A DNA stretch of 64,000 bases. Source: Blepharisma stoltei. Its lineage: Eukaryota > Ciliophora > Heterotrichea > Heterotrichida > Blepharismidae. Each line of letters starts with the position of its first letter. Position 1 is the stretch's first letter. Made by a program: the position numbers and the translations under genes. Below are positions 20,624 to 31,540 of this stretch, in pieces. The stretch lies in assembly GCA_914767885.1 (NCBI GenBank), contig CAJZBQ010000053.1, positions 1,152,501 to 1,216,500 on the forward strand. Direction: 5' to 3'. Below the pieces are notes generated by a model. That model saw nothing but the letters and a program-made list of their open reading frames with translations, was not told the origin of the DNA and did no database searches.

Positions 20624-22744
20624 ATGTCTAGCAAAGGGAGCAACCACAAATCACACTTAAAGCAGGAAAATAAACCATTCAAACACCACGGAAAAACACA
20701 ACCAAAGAAAAAAATCCAAGGCAGGACTGCTATTGCTCCCCACGTCGTGACAGATTGGGTAAAGGTCAATAAATCTGACCGATTAAATGCAGCCTTACAA
20801 AAACGAAAAAACAAGCGAGAAGAGCTCAGCATGAAAAGACGTGGCATTAGCTCATCAAAAGGTGACGAAATGGATATTGAAGGCCGCTTTGAATTTATTC
20901 CAAAAATTATTGGAATCTTAGATATGAATGGCAGAGCAGATATCGACAGACTGAAAAACAGCTTATTAGCTGGCTGTGAACAGAATGAAAATTCATATAT
21001 TCTTCCTAAATACGCAGCAAAAAATATGCCGATCTCCTTTGTACACATAATGCGAGACGATCTGCATGTGATCAACTGGTGCAAAGTAGTCGACATGCTC
21101 ATTGTAGTTCTCAGCTGCAATGGAATTGATGTTGCACAAGTAAAAACTGACCCAGATAAGTGTGATGCTTTTGATGCCAAAGGCTACGATTTCTTGTCAG
21201 CCATGAAATCGCAAGGGCTGCCACCTGTACTTGGTGTATTGCAACATCTAGAGACAGTCCCAGCCAAAAAGCAAAAAGATGTAAAAAAATTATTTTCCAG
21301 GTACTATGAGAGCGAATTTCCTGAGACTCAGAAGCTAATCCCTGAAGAAAAACAAGAAAATATATTAAGAGGGATTGGGAATACTTTATTTTACACAAAT
21401 GAAATGATGTGGAAAGAGTTTCGCAGCTATTTATTAGCAGAAAAAATAGATGTGAGGGGAAATGATTTAGAAGTAAGTGGGTATATTAAAGGAAGTGGCT
21501 TCTTAAATGTGAACCAAATTGTACATGTGACTGGGTTTGGAGATTTTGTGTTGAGCTCAATGACTATTGGCTCAGGGGTGATTGTTAATGAAAACCCACA
21601 GTCCTTGCAAGCTGAAAATGAGCCTGATACTTTTGTAGCAGAGCAGACTTGGCCGACTGAGCAAGAGCTTGCAGAAGCGTTTTCTAAGCTAGATGTAGTC
21701 CCTACAGATCATCTTCCTAATGAGCTAATAGATGAAGACGAAGATGAAGGGGCTGCCTTAGAGCTAGATCAGCCTTCTCAAGCTTTTGAATTTCAAGAAC
21801 GAAAGCCAGAAGAGCTTGACTTCCCTGACGAGGTTGAAACACCTTCAGATCAGCCTGCAAGAGTCCGATTTCAGAAATATCGAGGCCTCGCCAGCTTCAG
21901 GACTTCTAAATGGGATCCTTATGAAAATCTGCCCAGAGAATACGCCAAGCTTTTCGAATTCAAAGAGCCGAACCACATCATCAAAAAATACACAGTCGAC
22001 GAAACCAAAGAAAATTCCCAAACAAAATACGGAGAATATATATTTTTGCTAATCAAAGATTTCCCTATCAATGCTTTGAAAAATTCCCCACAAACTCTCC
22101 CATTGATAATTTCCTCAGTTTTGCCTCATGAGAGAAAATTGACTGTTTTGAACTTCAAGCTTGAAAGATGGGGAAACCCAGACATCCCGCTAAAATCTAA
22201 AGAGCCATTGATTTTTCACTGTGGGTTCAGAAGGTTTGTATGCAGACCTATATACTCAGAAGACACAACTGCTGACAAGTTTAAATATTTGAAAGAGTTT
22301 AAAGACGAAGGCAGCATAATAGCAACGATTTTTGCACCAGCCATGTTTGGTCCTGCGAATGTACTTGTATATAAAGAAACCAGTAATTTTTATTTAGTGG
22401 ATGGAGTTGAACAAGTCGCTGTCGGGGCTTTGCATAGTTTTGATCCTAAAAGGGTGGTAATTAAGAGGATATTGTTGACTGGGTATCCTTTAAAAATACA
22501 CAAAAGGAAGGCTGTGGTGAGATATATGTTTTTGGATCCGAAAGATATTAATTATTTTAAGCCTGTGGAATTGTTTACTAAGGCGGGGCTAAGAGGGAAT
22601 ATTAGAGAAAGCTTAGGGACACATGGGTATATGAAATGTGTTTTTAATGACTTCATAAAGCATGGAGATATTATATGTCTACCTCTATATAGAAGAGTGT
22701 TTCCAGTCTGGGATGCAAGCATTTGGGCACCAGTTTCTAATTAA
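20624..22744 (+). CDS. TSR1: Ribosome biogenesis protein TSR1
   Basis: One uninterrupted exon, 706 residues, close to the usual length. The basic N-terminus (NHKSHLKQENKPFKHHGK), the degenerate GTPase-like region with RADIDRLKNSLL, an acidic middle (EDEDEGAALELD) and the conserved C-terminal AARP2CN/Bms1-Tsr1 type region (YRGLASFRTSKWDPYENLP, GFRRFVCRPIYS, IFAPAMFGPANVLVYK) identify TSR1. It binds pre-40S particles and acts in late small-subunit maturation. No IES occurs in 2.1 kb. Confidence 0.95.
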   Translation: MSSKGSNHKSHLKQENKPFKHHGKTQPKKKIQGRTAIAPHVVTDWVKVNKSDRLNAALQKRKNKREELSMKRRGISSSKGDEMDIEGRFEFIPKIIGILDMNGRADIDRLKNSLLAGCEQNENSYILPKYAAKNMPISFVHIMRDDLHVINWCKVVDMLIVVLSCNGIDVAQVKTDPDKCDAFDAKGYDFLSAMKSQGLPPVLGVLQHLETVPAKKQKDVKKLFSRYYESEFPETQKLIPEEKQENILRGIGNTLFYTNEMMWKEFRSYLLAEKIDVRGNDLEVSGYIKGSGFLNVNQIVHVTGFGDFVLSSMTIGSGVIVNENPQSLQAENEPDTFVAEQTWPTEQELAEAFSKLDVVPTDHLPNELIDEDEDEGAALELDQPSQAFEFQERKPEELDFPDEVETPSDQPARVRFQKYRGLASFRTSKWDPYENLPREYAKLFEFKEPNHIIKKYTVDETKENSQTKYGEYIFLLIKDFPINALKNSPQTLPLIISSVLPHERKLTVLNFKLERWGNPDIPLKSKEPLIFHCGFRRFVCRPIYSEDTTADKFKYLKEFKDEGSIIATIFAPAMFGPANVLVYKETSNFYLVDGVEQVAVGALHSFDPKRVVIKRILLTGYPLKIHKRKAVVRYMFLDPKDINYFKPVELFTKAGLRGNIRESLGTHGYMKCVFNDFIKHGDIICLPLYRRVFPVWDASIWAPVSN

Positions 22745-23215
22745 GAATTTTACTCTCTTTATGCGACTTAAAGTTTTTGAAAAAATTCTTTGATTCAAAT
22801 TAAACCTATAAATGCTACTTATTTAATCCAGAGACATAAAAATAAGCACATTTATTATAAAAATAATAATAGGAGGAGAGATAGTCATAATTTCGATATA
22901 TTAAATAACTTTTAAGTTCACCTCATATAGAATCAGCCAGCTATCTGTTTTCTGCTACCCAGAGGATCAGAATTAGTTTGAATTTTCATGTTTGATAGAT
23001 ATATTGGATCATCTCTTTAAAATCAAAATTATTATTTTCTTAATTAAGTTAATCATTGAAGTAAATCATTATAAGCTATATATAATACTTTTCCACTAAT
23101 AAATAGTGTTAAATCAGCATTGCAAAGAGACCTTGATCATTTTTAATTACATTTCTTTTTATGGGCAGTTACAACGATCATGTCTAATATATAATTGCTA
23201 AAAAATAATAGCAAA
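22745..23215. other. Intergenic region, nothing recognised
   Basis: AT-rich. I see no inverted repeats, RNA gene or credible coding frame between TSR1 and the WD40-channel gene. Confidence 0.5.
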
Positions 23216-26200
23216 ATGATAGGCAAATCGATGGTTTCTCCAAGCACTATTACAATTGATGACGTAAAAGTTGCATTAGAACGGTTTTTGATTCCAGGAA
23301 TTATTGTTAAAATCCCAGTTGAGTGTTTTACATCCAGCAACGAATTACTGTTTATTGGCACAAAAACTGGCGAAATTAGGATCATTCAGCTGGAAACCCA
23401 GCTAGAAGGAAGGCTTGAGGGCCACGTACTCCCCCCCTCCATGACTGAACAAAACCTTTAGAAAAATCGCTATTTTTTGCACAAAAACCCACCCTCTTAA
23501 GCGAATAAAAATTTGATATATAAGTGATAATTAACATAATGAAATCTCGAACTAATTCTGTTTAATTTTAACAATTTGCGTTTTTAAAACATAAATTCTA
23601 CAAGTTAAATTAATATTTGCTTTAAAATTTTTGCGAAGTGGGATTTTTTTAAAATTTCGAAAAAAATTCTATAAAATTTATATTAAAAAAAAAATTAACC
23701 CCTTTCGTAAGCTAACAGAATTTTTTTGTTCGATCACGGAAGGGGGAGTTAGAAAAAGTCAGCTGCTTAAAATTAATTAAGCAAAATAATTACCTTATAT
23801 CAGGATCTTATGATGGCTCTGTCAGAGTTTGGCTAATTGAAGAGCGAAAACATGTCTCTATCACCCAATTTCACAGTCAAGTTTCATGTATAGAAATTAC
23901 TCCAGATAATTACTACATCGGAATTGGTACAAATGAAGGCATAATGCATATTTGGAACTATGAAAAAAATCAATTATGAGATTTAGAAGGGCACATTGGC
24001 AGAATAAAATCAATAAAAGCGACTCCTGATAATAAAACCTTTATTTCTTGTTCTGAAGATGGGTCTATCAGGCTCTGAAGCATTGAAGATAAGTCTTTAT
24101 AATAAAATTAATATTTATTTTATAGGAACAGCTCTATATTTCTATATAAAAATTAATATACAATTGAAGCTTCATATGCTAATTTCTTTATAAAAAGAAT
24201 AAAAATCAAATAAAATTGATAGAAGACATTGAATTTCCTTCAAAATTCAAACTAACTCATAGCGGAAAAATTATTGTAGCAGTAGCTGCTGATGTAGATT
24301 TAAGCTTTTGGAGCATCGAAGAAAGCAAGCAGCTTGAGAAAACTGAAGCTCATTCGCAATTAATAAATTGTTTAGAAATCACCAATGATGATAAAAGAGT
24401 TATCACTGCATCAAATGATGCTTCAATAAAAGTGTTCTTAATTGAAACAAAAAAACTTGAATTTACTCTTGAAGGCCACTTAGGAGAAGTTCAATCACTT
24501 GCAATCAGTAGCAATGACAGATATGTAATTTCTGGCTCATCTGATTTTACTGTAAGGGTATGAGATTTAAATAAAAAAGAACAAATCCATGCTTTAGATG
24601 GGGTTGAAGCTATTTCCTGACGATTAATGATGACTGAAGATAGAAATTACATTATATCTGCTCTTACTGACGAGTCACTAAGAGTTTGGCATTTAGATGA
24701 AAGAAAACCGAGTAGCATTTTAAAAGGCCACGAATCCGAAATAAAGCAACTGAAAATTACCAGAGATAGTAAATATATAATTTCAGGCTCAGGCGATAAA
24801 ACTATCAGAATATGGAACGTGGAAGAGCAAAAAGAAGTAAACAGCCTTAGAGGCCATGGAGAAGAAATTAGTTGTATGCAGCTTTCATGTGACGATCAGT
24901 ATATTATTTCTGGCTCCAAAGATGAGTCTGTAAGAGTGTGAAATATGGGTGGAAAATTCAAAGAAAATGTTATATACCTTTTTATATAAAAATAATTAAT
25001 TTCTTTATGGGTTTTCAAAAAAATTCATTCTCTCTAATAGGTATAAAAAGAGAAGGGGTTAAATTTTTACACCTGCAAATTACGCTGGATAATTATTATA
25101 TAGTGACTGCTGACTCTGAACATAAAGTTAGAATTTGGTCTCTAGATGAAGACTCTGGCTTTGAATATGTCCTTGAAGGCCATACTGACCTTATAAACGA
25201 CTTGCAAGTTACCACTGATAGCCAATACATTGTAACTGGATCAAGAGACAACACGTTAAGAATTTGAAGCATTGAAGAAAAAAGATGCAGAGCCATTTTA
25301 GATAGCCACACAGACCATGTATTCTGTTTACAAATTACTAAAGACAATAAATACATTGTTTCTGGTGCCAATGACACAAATATAATTATTTGGAATATAA
25401 ATAGTGGAGAAAATCTTGCAGTCCTGGAAGGGCATAAAAATGAATTAAGGTGTCTTGCTATTACAAGTGACAATAAAATCATAGTTTCTGGCTCAAATGA
25501 CAAAACAATTAGACTCTGAAGCTTTGTAGATAAAAGGCAAATTTCAGTACTCAGAGGTCATGAGGATAGAATTTCTTGTCTAGAAATATCGAAAGACAAT
25601 AATTACATTTATTCTGGCGCTTTTGACTCTACAGTGAGAATTTGGAATATAAAAGAAAGAAGACAAGAAGCTGTCCTCAAAGGGCACAATTATCCAATAA
25701 ATTGTCTAAAAATTTCCTATGATGGGTCATATTTGGCATCTGGGTCGAAAGATAAAACAATTAGAATTTGGACCTTAAATGAAGTATTAATAACTACTAA
25801 CGAGCTAAGGCAAACAAAGCAAATCAAATTTTATGGAGTTGGGACTGGAATAGACAATCAAATTTATTGCAAAAAGCTAACTAATGGTGAGCACCCTGAT
25901 GAAACAATGATGAATACTTTGATTTATCCTTTGAAAATAAATATTTTGCATTATTATTGCTATTATGATTTAGTTGATGACTTATCAAAAGCTTTGCAGC
26001 TGAACTGTGCTATTTTTAAAGACATATATGGAAAAAGCCCACTACGGTACGCCATTGAGAGGAAATCCAGGAGAAGTTTAAATTTGATTCTTAGGTATAT
26101 CATAGGGATTAGAAATGATATTATATTAGAACAATTTATGCACGGAATTAGGGATGATATTGTACCGTTATTCGGGTCATATTCAGAACTTTTACTTCCA

Positions 26201-28795
26201 TTTCTATTTGCCTTGTTTAAAAAAAGTGAAGACAAAGATTTAATCGCGTTTGCAAGACCTAAAAGTAAGCTTCCTATTACTATTTTTTCTCCGTCAATTG
26301 TCCCATATTATCCAGACTTTGTGTATGGTCCAAAAGAAAATAACCTTGTGCCAGAAGTCTTGGTACAGTATTGGGCTAGTCCATTAAGCTGAAATTTCAG
26401 CAATGGCTCTAAAGACAGCTTAAAATTTTTAATAGGTGTTCATCAGTGCCCAAATATAGGTGTTTTCCCTATATAGCCCGATAAGGGCCGTGGGTTCTCC
26501 GTGGAATCCCTCTGCTGGTTGAACTGAATTGGTTAAACCAACGCACTGAGCTGGCTTGACCAACAGAGGGATTCCACGGAGAGAACCCACAGCCCTTATC
26601 GGGCCATATAGGGAAAACCCCTATATAGATATAGAGGTTTCCTCTATATAGCGCTAAAAGCGCAGACATTTTCCCAGGAGCTTTCCAAGTTCGTCGGACC
26701 AAATCGCTTTTTGGTCCGACCAAGGCATTGATTTGGTGCAACCTACCGATAAATTCCGATCAGAATTTATCGGCCTTATAGCGCCAAACATAGGAAACTT
26801 CTATATATATAGGACTCCTCTAATTAGATGGCTTATAAGGCTGAAATGAGAAGAAATGAAATATTTTACAGTATCATTTACCATTCTTTTCTACCTCAAT
26901 CTTGTTGCAATGGCTGTTATAATGGACACTCCATCAATCCCTATTTATATCGTTTTTTGGGTTATAAATTTCCTGCTATTTTCCTATGAAATATTCCAGT
27001 TGTATTCTTTAAGGCTAGTTTACTTCGAAGATGTCTGAAATTATCATGATATTGTTAGGCTTGCGTTATGCTTTACATGAAGTATTCTTGATATACAAGG
27101 TTATAGATATGATGTGCTTACATTTTTAACAGTAATATCCAATTTCTTAAGAGGAATTCACTATACCATTTATAGAAAATAAAAGCATTTGCATTTTTTA
27201 CTAGTTAATATAAAAAATAGAATAATATTAAATAAAAAGACTTACTCCCTCATTTAATAAGGAACACTTTTTTTGTTCGATATTAAATGGGGTCTAACTT
27301 ATAAAATTTTTTGGGAAAAAAAATATATAAAATTTATATTAAATATTAAATATTCATGATTTTTTTATATAAAAATTTCAATTAAAGGGTTAATAATAAA
27401 AGGAGTCAAATGATGGCAACAGAAAGAGAAAGCTCCTAAATGCATGTGAAAAGATAATTATTGCTAACTCCCTCCCCCTCCCTGAGCGAAAAAAAAAGCA
27501 TTAAAAAATCCCTCACCCTCTGTGAGCGAACAAAAATGTTTTTAATAGAAAAAATATTTTACGGAAAAAATTTTGATATATAAGCGATAATTATTATAAT
27601 GAAATCTCGAGCTAATTCTGTTTAATTTTAAACAAATTGCGTTTTAAAACATAAATTTTACAAATTCAATTAATATTTGCTTTCCAATTTTTGCGAATTA
27701 GGATTTTTTTAAATTTCGTAAAAAAAAATTTTCTATACAATTTTTATATAATTTGTTTTACAAAAAAAAATTAACCCCCTCCATGACTGAACGAGAGATT
27801 TTTTTGTTCGCTCACGGAGGGGAAGTAAAGCACCAGATTAAGATTAAGCCACTAGTAACTTATTAGCTCTTTATTTATTATTCTTTGCTCGATTATGCTT
27901 GTCCTTATCTTACTCTAACTACTTAAAATTAGTAAACTGTAAAGACCAAATTAGCTTATATAAATTCTATAGTAAATTTTGTTCGTTATTAAATGGGGTC
28001 TAAGAAAAAATTTTTAGAAAAGCAAATGACGGTTTTGTTCCTTATTAAATGGGGGGTGGAGTTAGTGTCTATAGCAAGGCATATTTCAGAGCTTTCGATA
28101 AAACACGTTTCTATGTGAGATTAGTCTTCAGAGCTGCCTATGACACTGTTTACTTTTTGTTTATTCTATTATATTCTACCTTTGCTTTTGGTGTTTTATA
28201 TGCTTCAGCTAAAAGCGATGATGTTGAAATAGAGAAAAGCTGGAAAATTTCTTATGAATTAGATATGGGCTATTTCAATAATGAAGGCTATAATGGTCTG
28301 CAATACCTCTGCTTTTCTTTGGCTAGCATCCTCAACGTCATTTTAATAGGCAACCTTCTGATTTCAGTACTAGGAGATTCCTTCAAAAAATTTCAGCGGA
28401 GCGCAGAAGCTCTAGATTTCAAAGAAATGCTTGACGTCGTCATTGAATTCGAGTCTCTTATGTTCTGAAAGCGAAAATCAGGTCAGCGGACTTATCTTCA
28501 AATGTGTGATTTTTATCAACAAAACGAAAAGCCAGATGCTGCTGGTAAGTTTACCCAGCAGCAAGGCAATAAAATAGAAATTTTCAAAAACGACGTGATT
28601 GAAAGCTTCAAAGATAAAACCTCTTCATTAGAAGAAAAGCTGACCGATAAAATAAATGAAAAAATAAACGCTCTTGATATGAAATTTTATTCTTTAGAAA
28701 CAAAAATCAAAGAAAATGAAGAAAAAATGGCAGCTCAGGAAGAAAGGCTGAATAAAAAATTGGACTCAATTTTAGAACTTTTAAATAAAAAATAA
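23216..28795 (+). CDS. WD40-repeat / ankyrin-like / TRP-type ion channel fusion
   Basis: Removing five insertions (23429-23751, 24100-24212, 24975-25045, 26459-26822, 27175-28064) leaves 3819 nt, 1272 residues. The N-terminal two thirds are about fifteen WD40 repeats (blocks such as YIISGSGDKTIRIWNVEEQ), whose terminal Trp is often TGA. An ankyrin-like stretch follows (IFKDIYGKSPLRYAIERKS), then six hydrophobic segments: four at 26856-27170, then FILLYSTFAFGVLYA and SILNVILIGNLLISVLGDSF around a pore region, as in TRP/polycystin channels. A coiled coil closes the protein. It is probably a membrane cation channel with a cytoplasmic propeller. ATG 23216 is the best start. Confidence 0.87.
23429..23751 (+). 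mobile_element. Family A MITE/IES (323 bp)
   Basis: TA-bounded, with mutated family A ends (CCATGACTGAACAAAACC at left, GATCACGGAAGGGGGAG at right). Excision restores …LEGHV/EKVSCLKL…. Confidence 0.9.
24100..24212. other. Short unique IES, about 113 bp
   Basis: AT-rich, stop-containing, TA-bounded. Removal joins …WSIEDKSL/KLIEDIEF… in frame. A second right-hand TA nine bases further on also keeps the frame. Confidence 0.7.
24975..25045. other. Short unique IES, about 71 bp
   Basis: TA-bounded AT-rich gap with stops. Removal joins …KENVI/KREGVKF… between two WD40 repeats. Confidence 0.75.
26459..26822. repeat. GC-rich double-hairpin IES (364 bp)
   Basis: Two long imperfect palindromes back to back. 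The first pairs TTTTCCCTATATAGCCCGAT with ATCGGGCCATATAGGGAAAA and CCGTGGAATCCCTCTG with its complement. The second pairs CGATAAATTCCGATC with GATCAGAATTTATCG. TA-bounded. Excision joins …HQCPNI/IRWLIRL… just before the first membrane segment. Confidence 0.87.
27175..28064. mobile_element. Composite eliminated region: family D element holding a family A MITE
   Basis: Within it, 27245-28064 is a TA-bounded family D element with ends CATTTAATAAGGAAC / GTTCCTTATTAAATG, each followed by an inner inverted copy. Inside that lies a complete family A MITE (27467-27827). The 70 bp to the left (27175-27244) also carry stops, so the whole 890 bp must go to join …HYTIY/SVYSKAY… in frame. Confidence 0.78.
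27467..27827 (+). mobile_element. Family A MITE nested in family D
   Basis: TA-bounded copy with diverged ends (CTCCCTGAGCGAAAAAAA at left, TTCGCTCACGGAGGGGAAG at right) and the usual core (GATAATTATTATAATGAAA). Its position inside another element shows that it arrived later. Confidence 0.85.
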
Positions 28796-28866
28796 TTTAA
28801 AATTTATTGCTATATCCTGCCGTCTTAAAGATCAATTATTTATTCTCTGCTAAAGTGGTTTTTTAA

Positions 28867-30670
28867 TTACAAAATTATTTTTTTAACAAATTTCATTGGT
28901 TTCTTTATACCAAGAAGATTTAATACTTCATCTGGAATTTCAAAATTCTTCAAAGCTGTTTCATGGAAATTTAGCTTCATTAGAATATCAGAATCCTCAA
29001 AACAGTAATATTTTTTCTGAAGCTTTATTGAAACTTCTGTGTTGCCTTTACTACAGTCTATATGAATCTATATAAAGTTTACATTTTTTGCTTTTTCTTC
29101 TTCTGTAGCTACTATAATGAATGGGAAGCGAATTATTTCACGACTCATTATAAATTTTTTGTTTCTGTTTATAAGTGATTTTATTGAAAGATATTTGTAT
29201 GAGAGCTGTTTAAGTGATTTTTTCTTACTCTTATAATATTGCCTAAATTCTAATATTTTGCTAAAATTTTTGAAAAATGGAAATTATTTTACAATACTAT
29301 TTTTTGCTGTATGCAATAAGAGTGCATAATATATGTTAAACTCATATTTTATTTTTCTATTTCTCTCCATTAAGAAGGAAATCTAGTTTCAATTCTTTTT
29401 TTAGCTTCATCCAAGCTGTTTTTAATTTTAAAATTTTCATTTGGAATAACAACACTTTTCATACCTTTCCAAAAGTACCTTTTTCCTTCTTTACGCAATA
29501 CGTCAGATGCTATTAAAACATTAAGTGCATCATACACTCTTCTTAAAATATTTTTTCCATCCTTATCTGAATTAAAACCTTCTGCTCTGTTAAGCTCTAA
29601 AATCAGCTCATCTGCAACTTCTTTGTAAGAACTAAATCCATTCCGAGATATTATATCCTTTACTCTTACACTTAACATTTTTAAGCCTTTCCCCATTCTA
29701 GGGGTGCTTTGTTCTGAATAAGGCACTTTTGGAGAAAGTGGGGTGCTAGCTATAGTAGGCTTATAAACTGGGACTGGGGTCATACAAGGAGTGCTTGTCC
29801 ACATAGAACTTAAAGAATTGTCTTCAAAGTCAAGAGGATCACTTTCATCGTAATTTCTCAGCCCTAAATCATATGCTTCAGATATGTCATAGATACGATT
29901 TTCATAAAAAGTTTTTAAAAATTCCTCTCTAACCCCTCGTGAAATGTCCCACGGTTTCGGTGAATATTGGCTACTGCTAGGAGTTATAGATCCAAGCTCA
30001 TCCTGCATTGGATCTTGGTATTCTGATGTGATTTGGGCTATCACATCGATCACAGTCAAAGGTTTATTAAAGGCACCTTGATGAGGCAAATAACCCAAAT
30101 TGAGGAAAATATAATATAATGATGTATCTGAAGAGAGATGAGGAATATAACTCTTAAGGACATCAGATGTATCATGCGAATTCTGTAAATCTTTGATTAA
30201 TGATTTGATGTGGGCAGGATATAAATAAAATGGCATTCGGGTCGAGAGGAATTAGCTCATTCCCTCATGGAATTTTATTTATGGGGTTGGGTTTTCTCGA
30301 GAACTTCTGCACAGCAATAGCTGTTTAACTTTGGGGATAACCAAAGGAACAACTCCTCAGTGCATTCAAGAGGCTCAGGGTTTTACCTCTCAGCACATCT
30401 CCACGGGAAGATGACCCTTAGGCGGAACACGCGCAGGAGCTGAGTCAGGGCGAGTGACAGCAACGCGCAGGGTGAGACGTGCAGGCGGCTGGAGACTAGC
30501 GTTGATAGAAGACTTGGCCGGTTGGGCTGACCACCGCGATTCCAAGATGGCTCCGTGACGTCACCAATTTAGCCATATTTCCCCACGTGGGATTGCGGCA
30601 CTAGACACCTTAGATACCAGATAATAAGTTAAGTTAAGATGTGGGCAGGATAATATTTAGATTGGTCCAT
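28867..30670 (-). CDS. TFDP: DP-type (E2F dimerisation partner) transcription factor
   Basis: Start ATG 30670 becomes visible only after deleting the SINE (30222-30652), giving MDQSKYYPAHIKS…. IES 29264-29385 and intron 29068-29082 are also removed, leaving 1236 nt, 411 residues. The DNA-binding domain is unmistakably DP-like (GKGLKMLSVRVKDIISRNGF…SSYKEVADEL…NILRRVYDALNVLIASD). After a helical linker (IKSLINRNKKF) comes the DP dimerisation segment IRFPFIIVATEEEKAKN/IHIDCS. It pairs with E2F proteins in cell-cycle gene control. No E2F partner gene is seen here. Confidence 0.9.
29068..29082 (-). other. 15-nt spliceosomal intron in DP
   Basis: On the minus strand the sequence is GTAAACTTTATATAG. 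It contains an in-frame TAG, and its removal restores the DP dimerisation motif. The length is the heterotrich hallmark. Confidence 0.9.
29264..29385. other. Short IES, about 122 bp, in DP
   Basis: AT-rich, TA-bounded and full of stops. Its removal joins the DNA-binding domain exon (…KKRIET) to the helical linker (SKILEFRQYYK) in frame. The exact TA pair is the best-fitting choice. Confidence 0.65.
30222..30652 (+). mobile_element. SINE-like retroelement S1 in the first DP exon
   Basis: Flanked by a perfect 15-bp duplication GATGTGGGCAGGATA (30207-30221 and 30638-30652). The head is TAAATAAAATGGCATTCGG and the tail is a TAAGT tandem repeat. Sequence blocks such as GTTTTACCTCTCAGCAC and GCAGGAGCTGAG recur in the copies at 50487 and 55753. 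Deleting the body plus one duplication restores the start of the DP protein. Confidence 0.9.
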
Positions 30671-31540
30671 TACCAATATAAAGGTTATGATTTAATAACT
30701 AAATGCATTCTCAATATGGAGTTATATCATTTTTAAGCTATTTAAGTTTCAGCTATGTTAGTTTTTAAAAAATTTCTTGAAGAAAACAATTTATGATTAA
30801 TAAATTATTTAATATGAAATTATCCTTACTCCCCCCCCCTCCGTGAGTGAACAAAAAAATTTTGTTCACTCACGGAGGGGGATTAATTTTTTTGTTTTAA
30901 AAAAATTTATATATAAATTTTATAAAAAATATTTTTTTTCGAAATTTAAAAAAATCTAATTCGCAAAAATTGGAAAGCAAATATTAATTTAATTTATAAA
31001 ATTTATGTTTTAAAAAGCAATTTGTTTAAAATTAAACAGAATTAGCTCTAGAGATTTCATTATACTAATTATCATTTGTATATCTAAATTTTTTTCAATA
31101 AAAATTTTTTCTATTAAAAAAAATTTTTGTTCACTCATGGAGGGTGGGTTTTTGGGGGCAAAAAATAGCGATTTTTCTAATGGTTTTGTTCACTAACGGA
31201 GGGGGGGGAGTTAATGAGAATTTTTATAAGGATAATGCAATAAATGAGAAAATCATTGATTTCGCAGATAACTAGTTCTCTGCAATGAGCACATAATGAA
31301 AAAATTTGAAAGATAAACACATAATGGATATTAATTTGATATAAAGGTGGAATTAGCATATAGTCTTAGAAAAATAATTACAAATAAATGGAAGCATTTA
31401 TCAAAAAAAATTATGCATGAATCCTAAAGAATTAATTAAAACTATAGATAAATTCATAATTTCAAAAATGAACAGAAAGGCCATTGCATTACACCTTAAG
31501 GTAAAAGTACAGGATTTCTCTAGCCAAAAAACTAATTTTA
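30671..31540. other. Intergenic region around a family A MITE
   Basis: Apart from the MITE at 30829-31213, the flanks are AT-rich with no gene that I can support. Confidence 0.5.
30829..31213 (-). mobile_element. Family A MITE (385 bp), intergenic
   Basis: TA-bounded, with nearly intact terminal palindromes (CTCCGTGAGTGAACAAAA) and the complete core. It is one of the best-preserved copies in the window. Confidence 0.92.

Noticed and set aside
20569-21180. 203-codon minus-strand frame opposite TSR1
   Set aside because: It is antisense to the well-conserved TSR1 N-terminal half; its Ser/Phe-rich content is what antisense translation gives.
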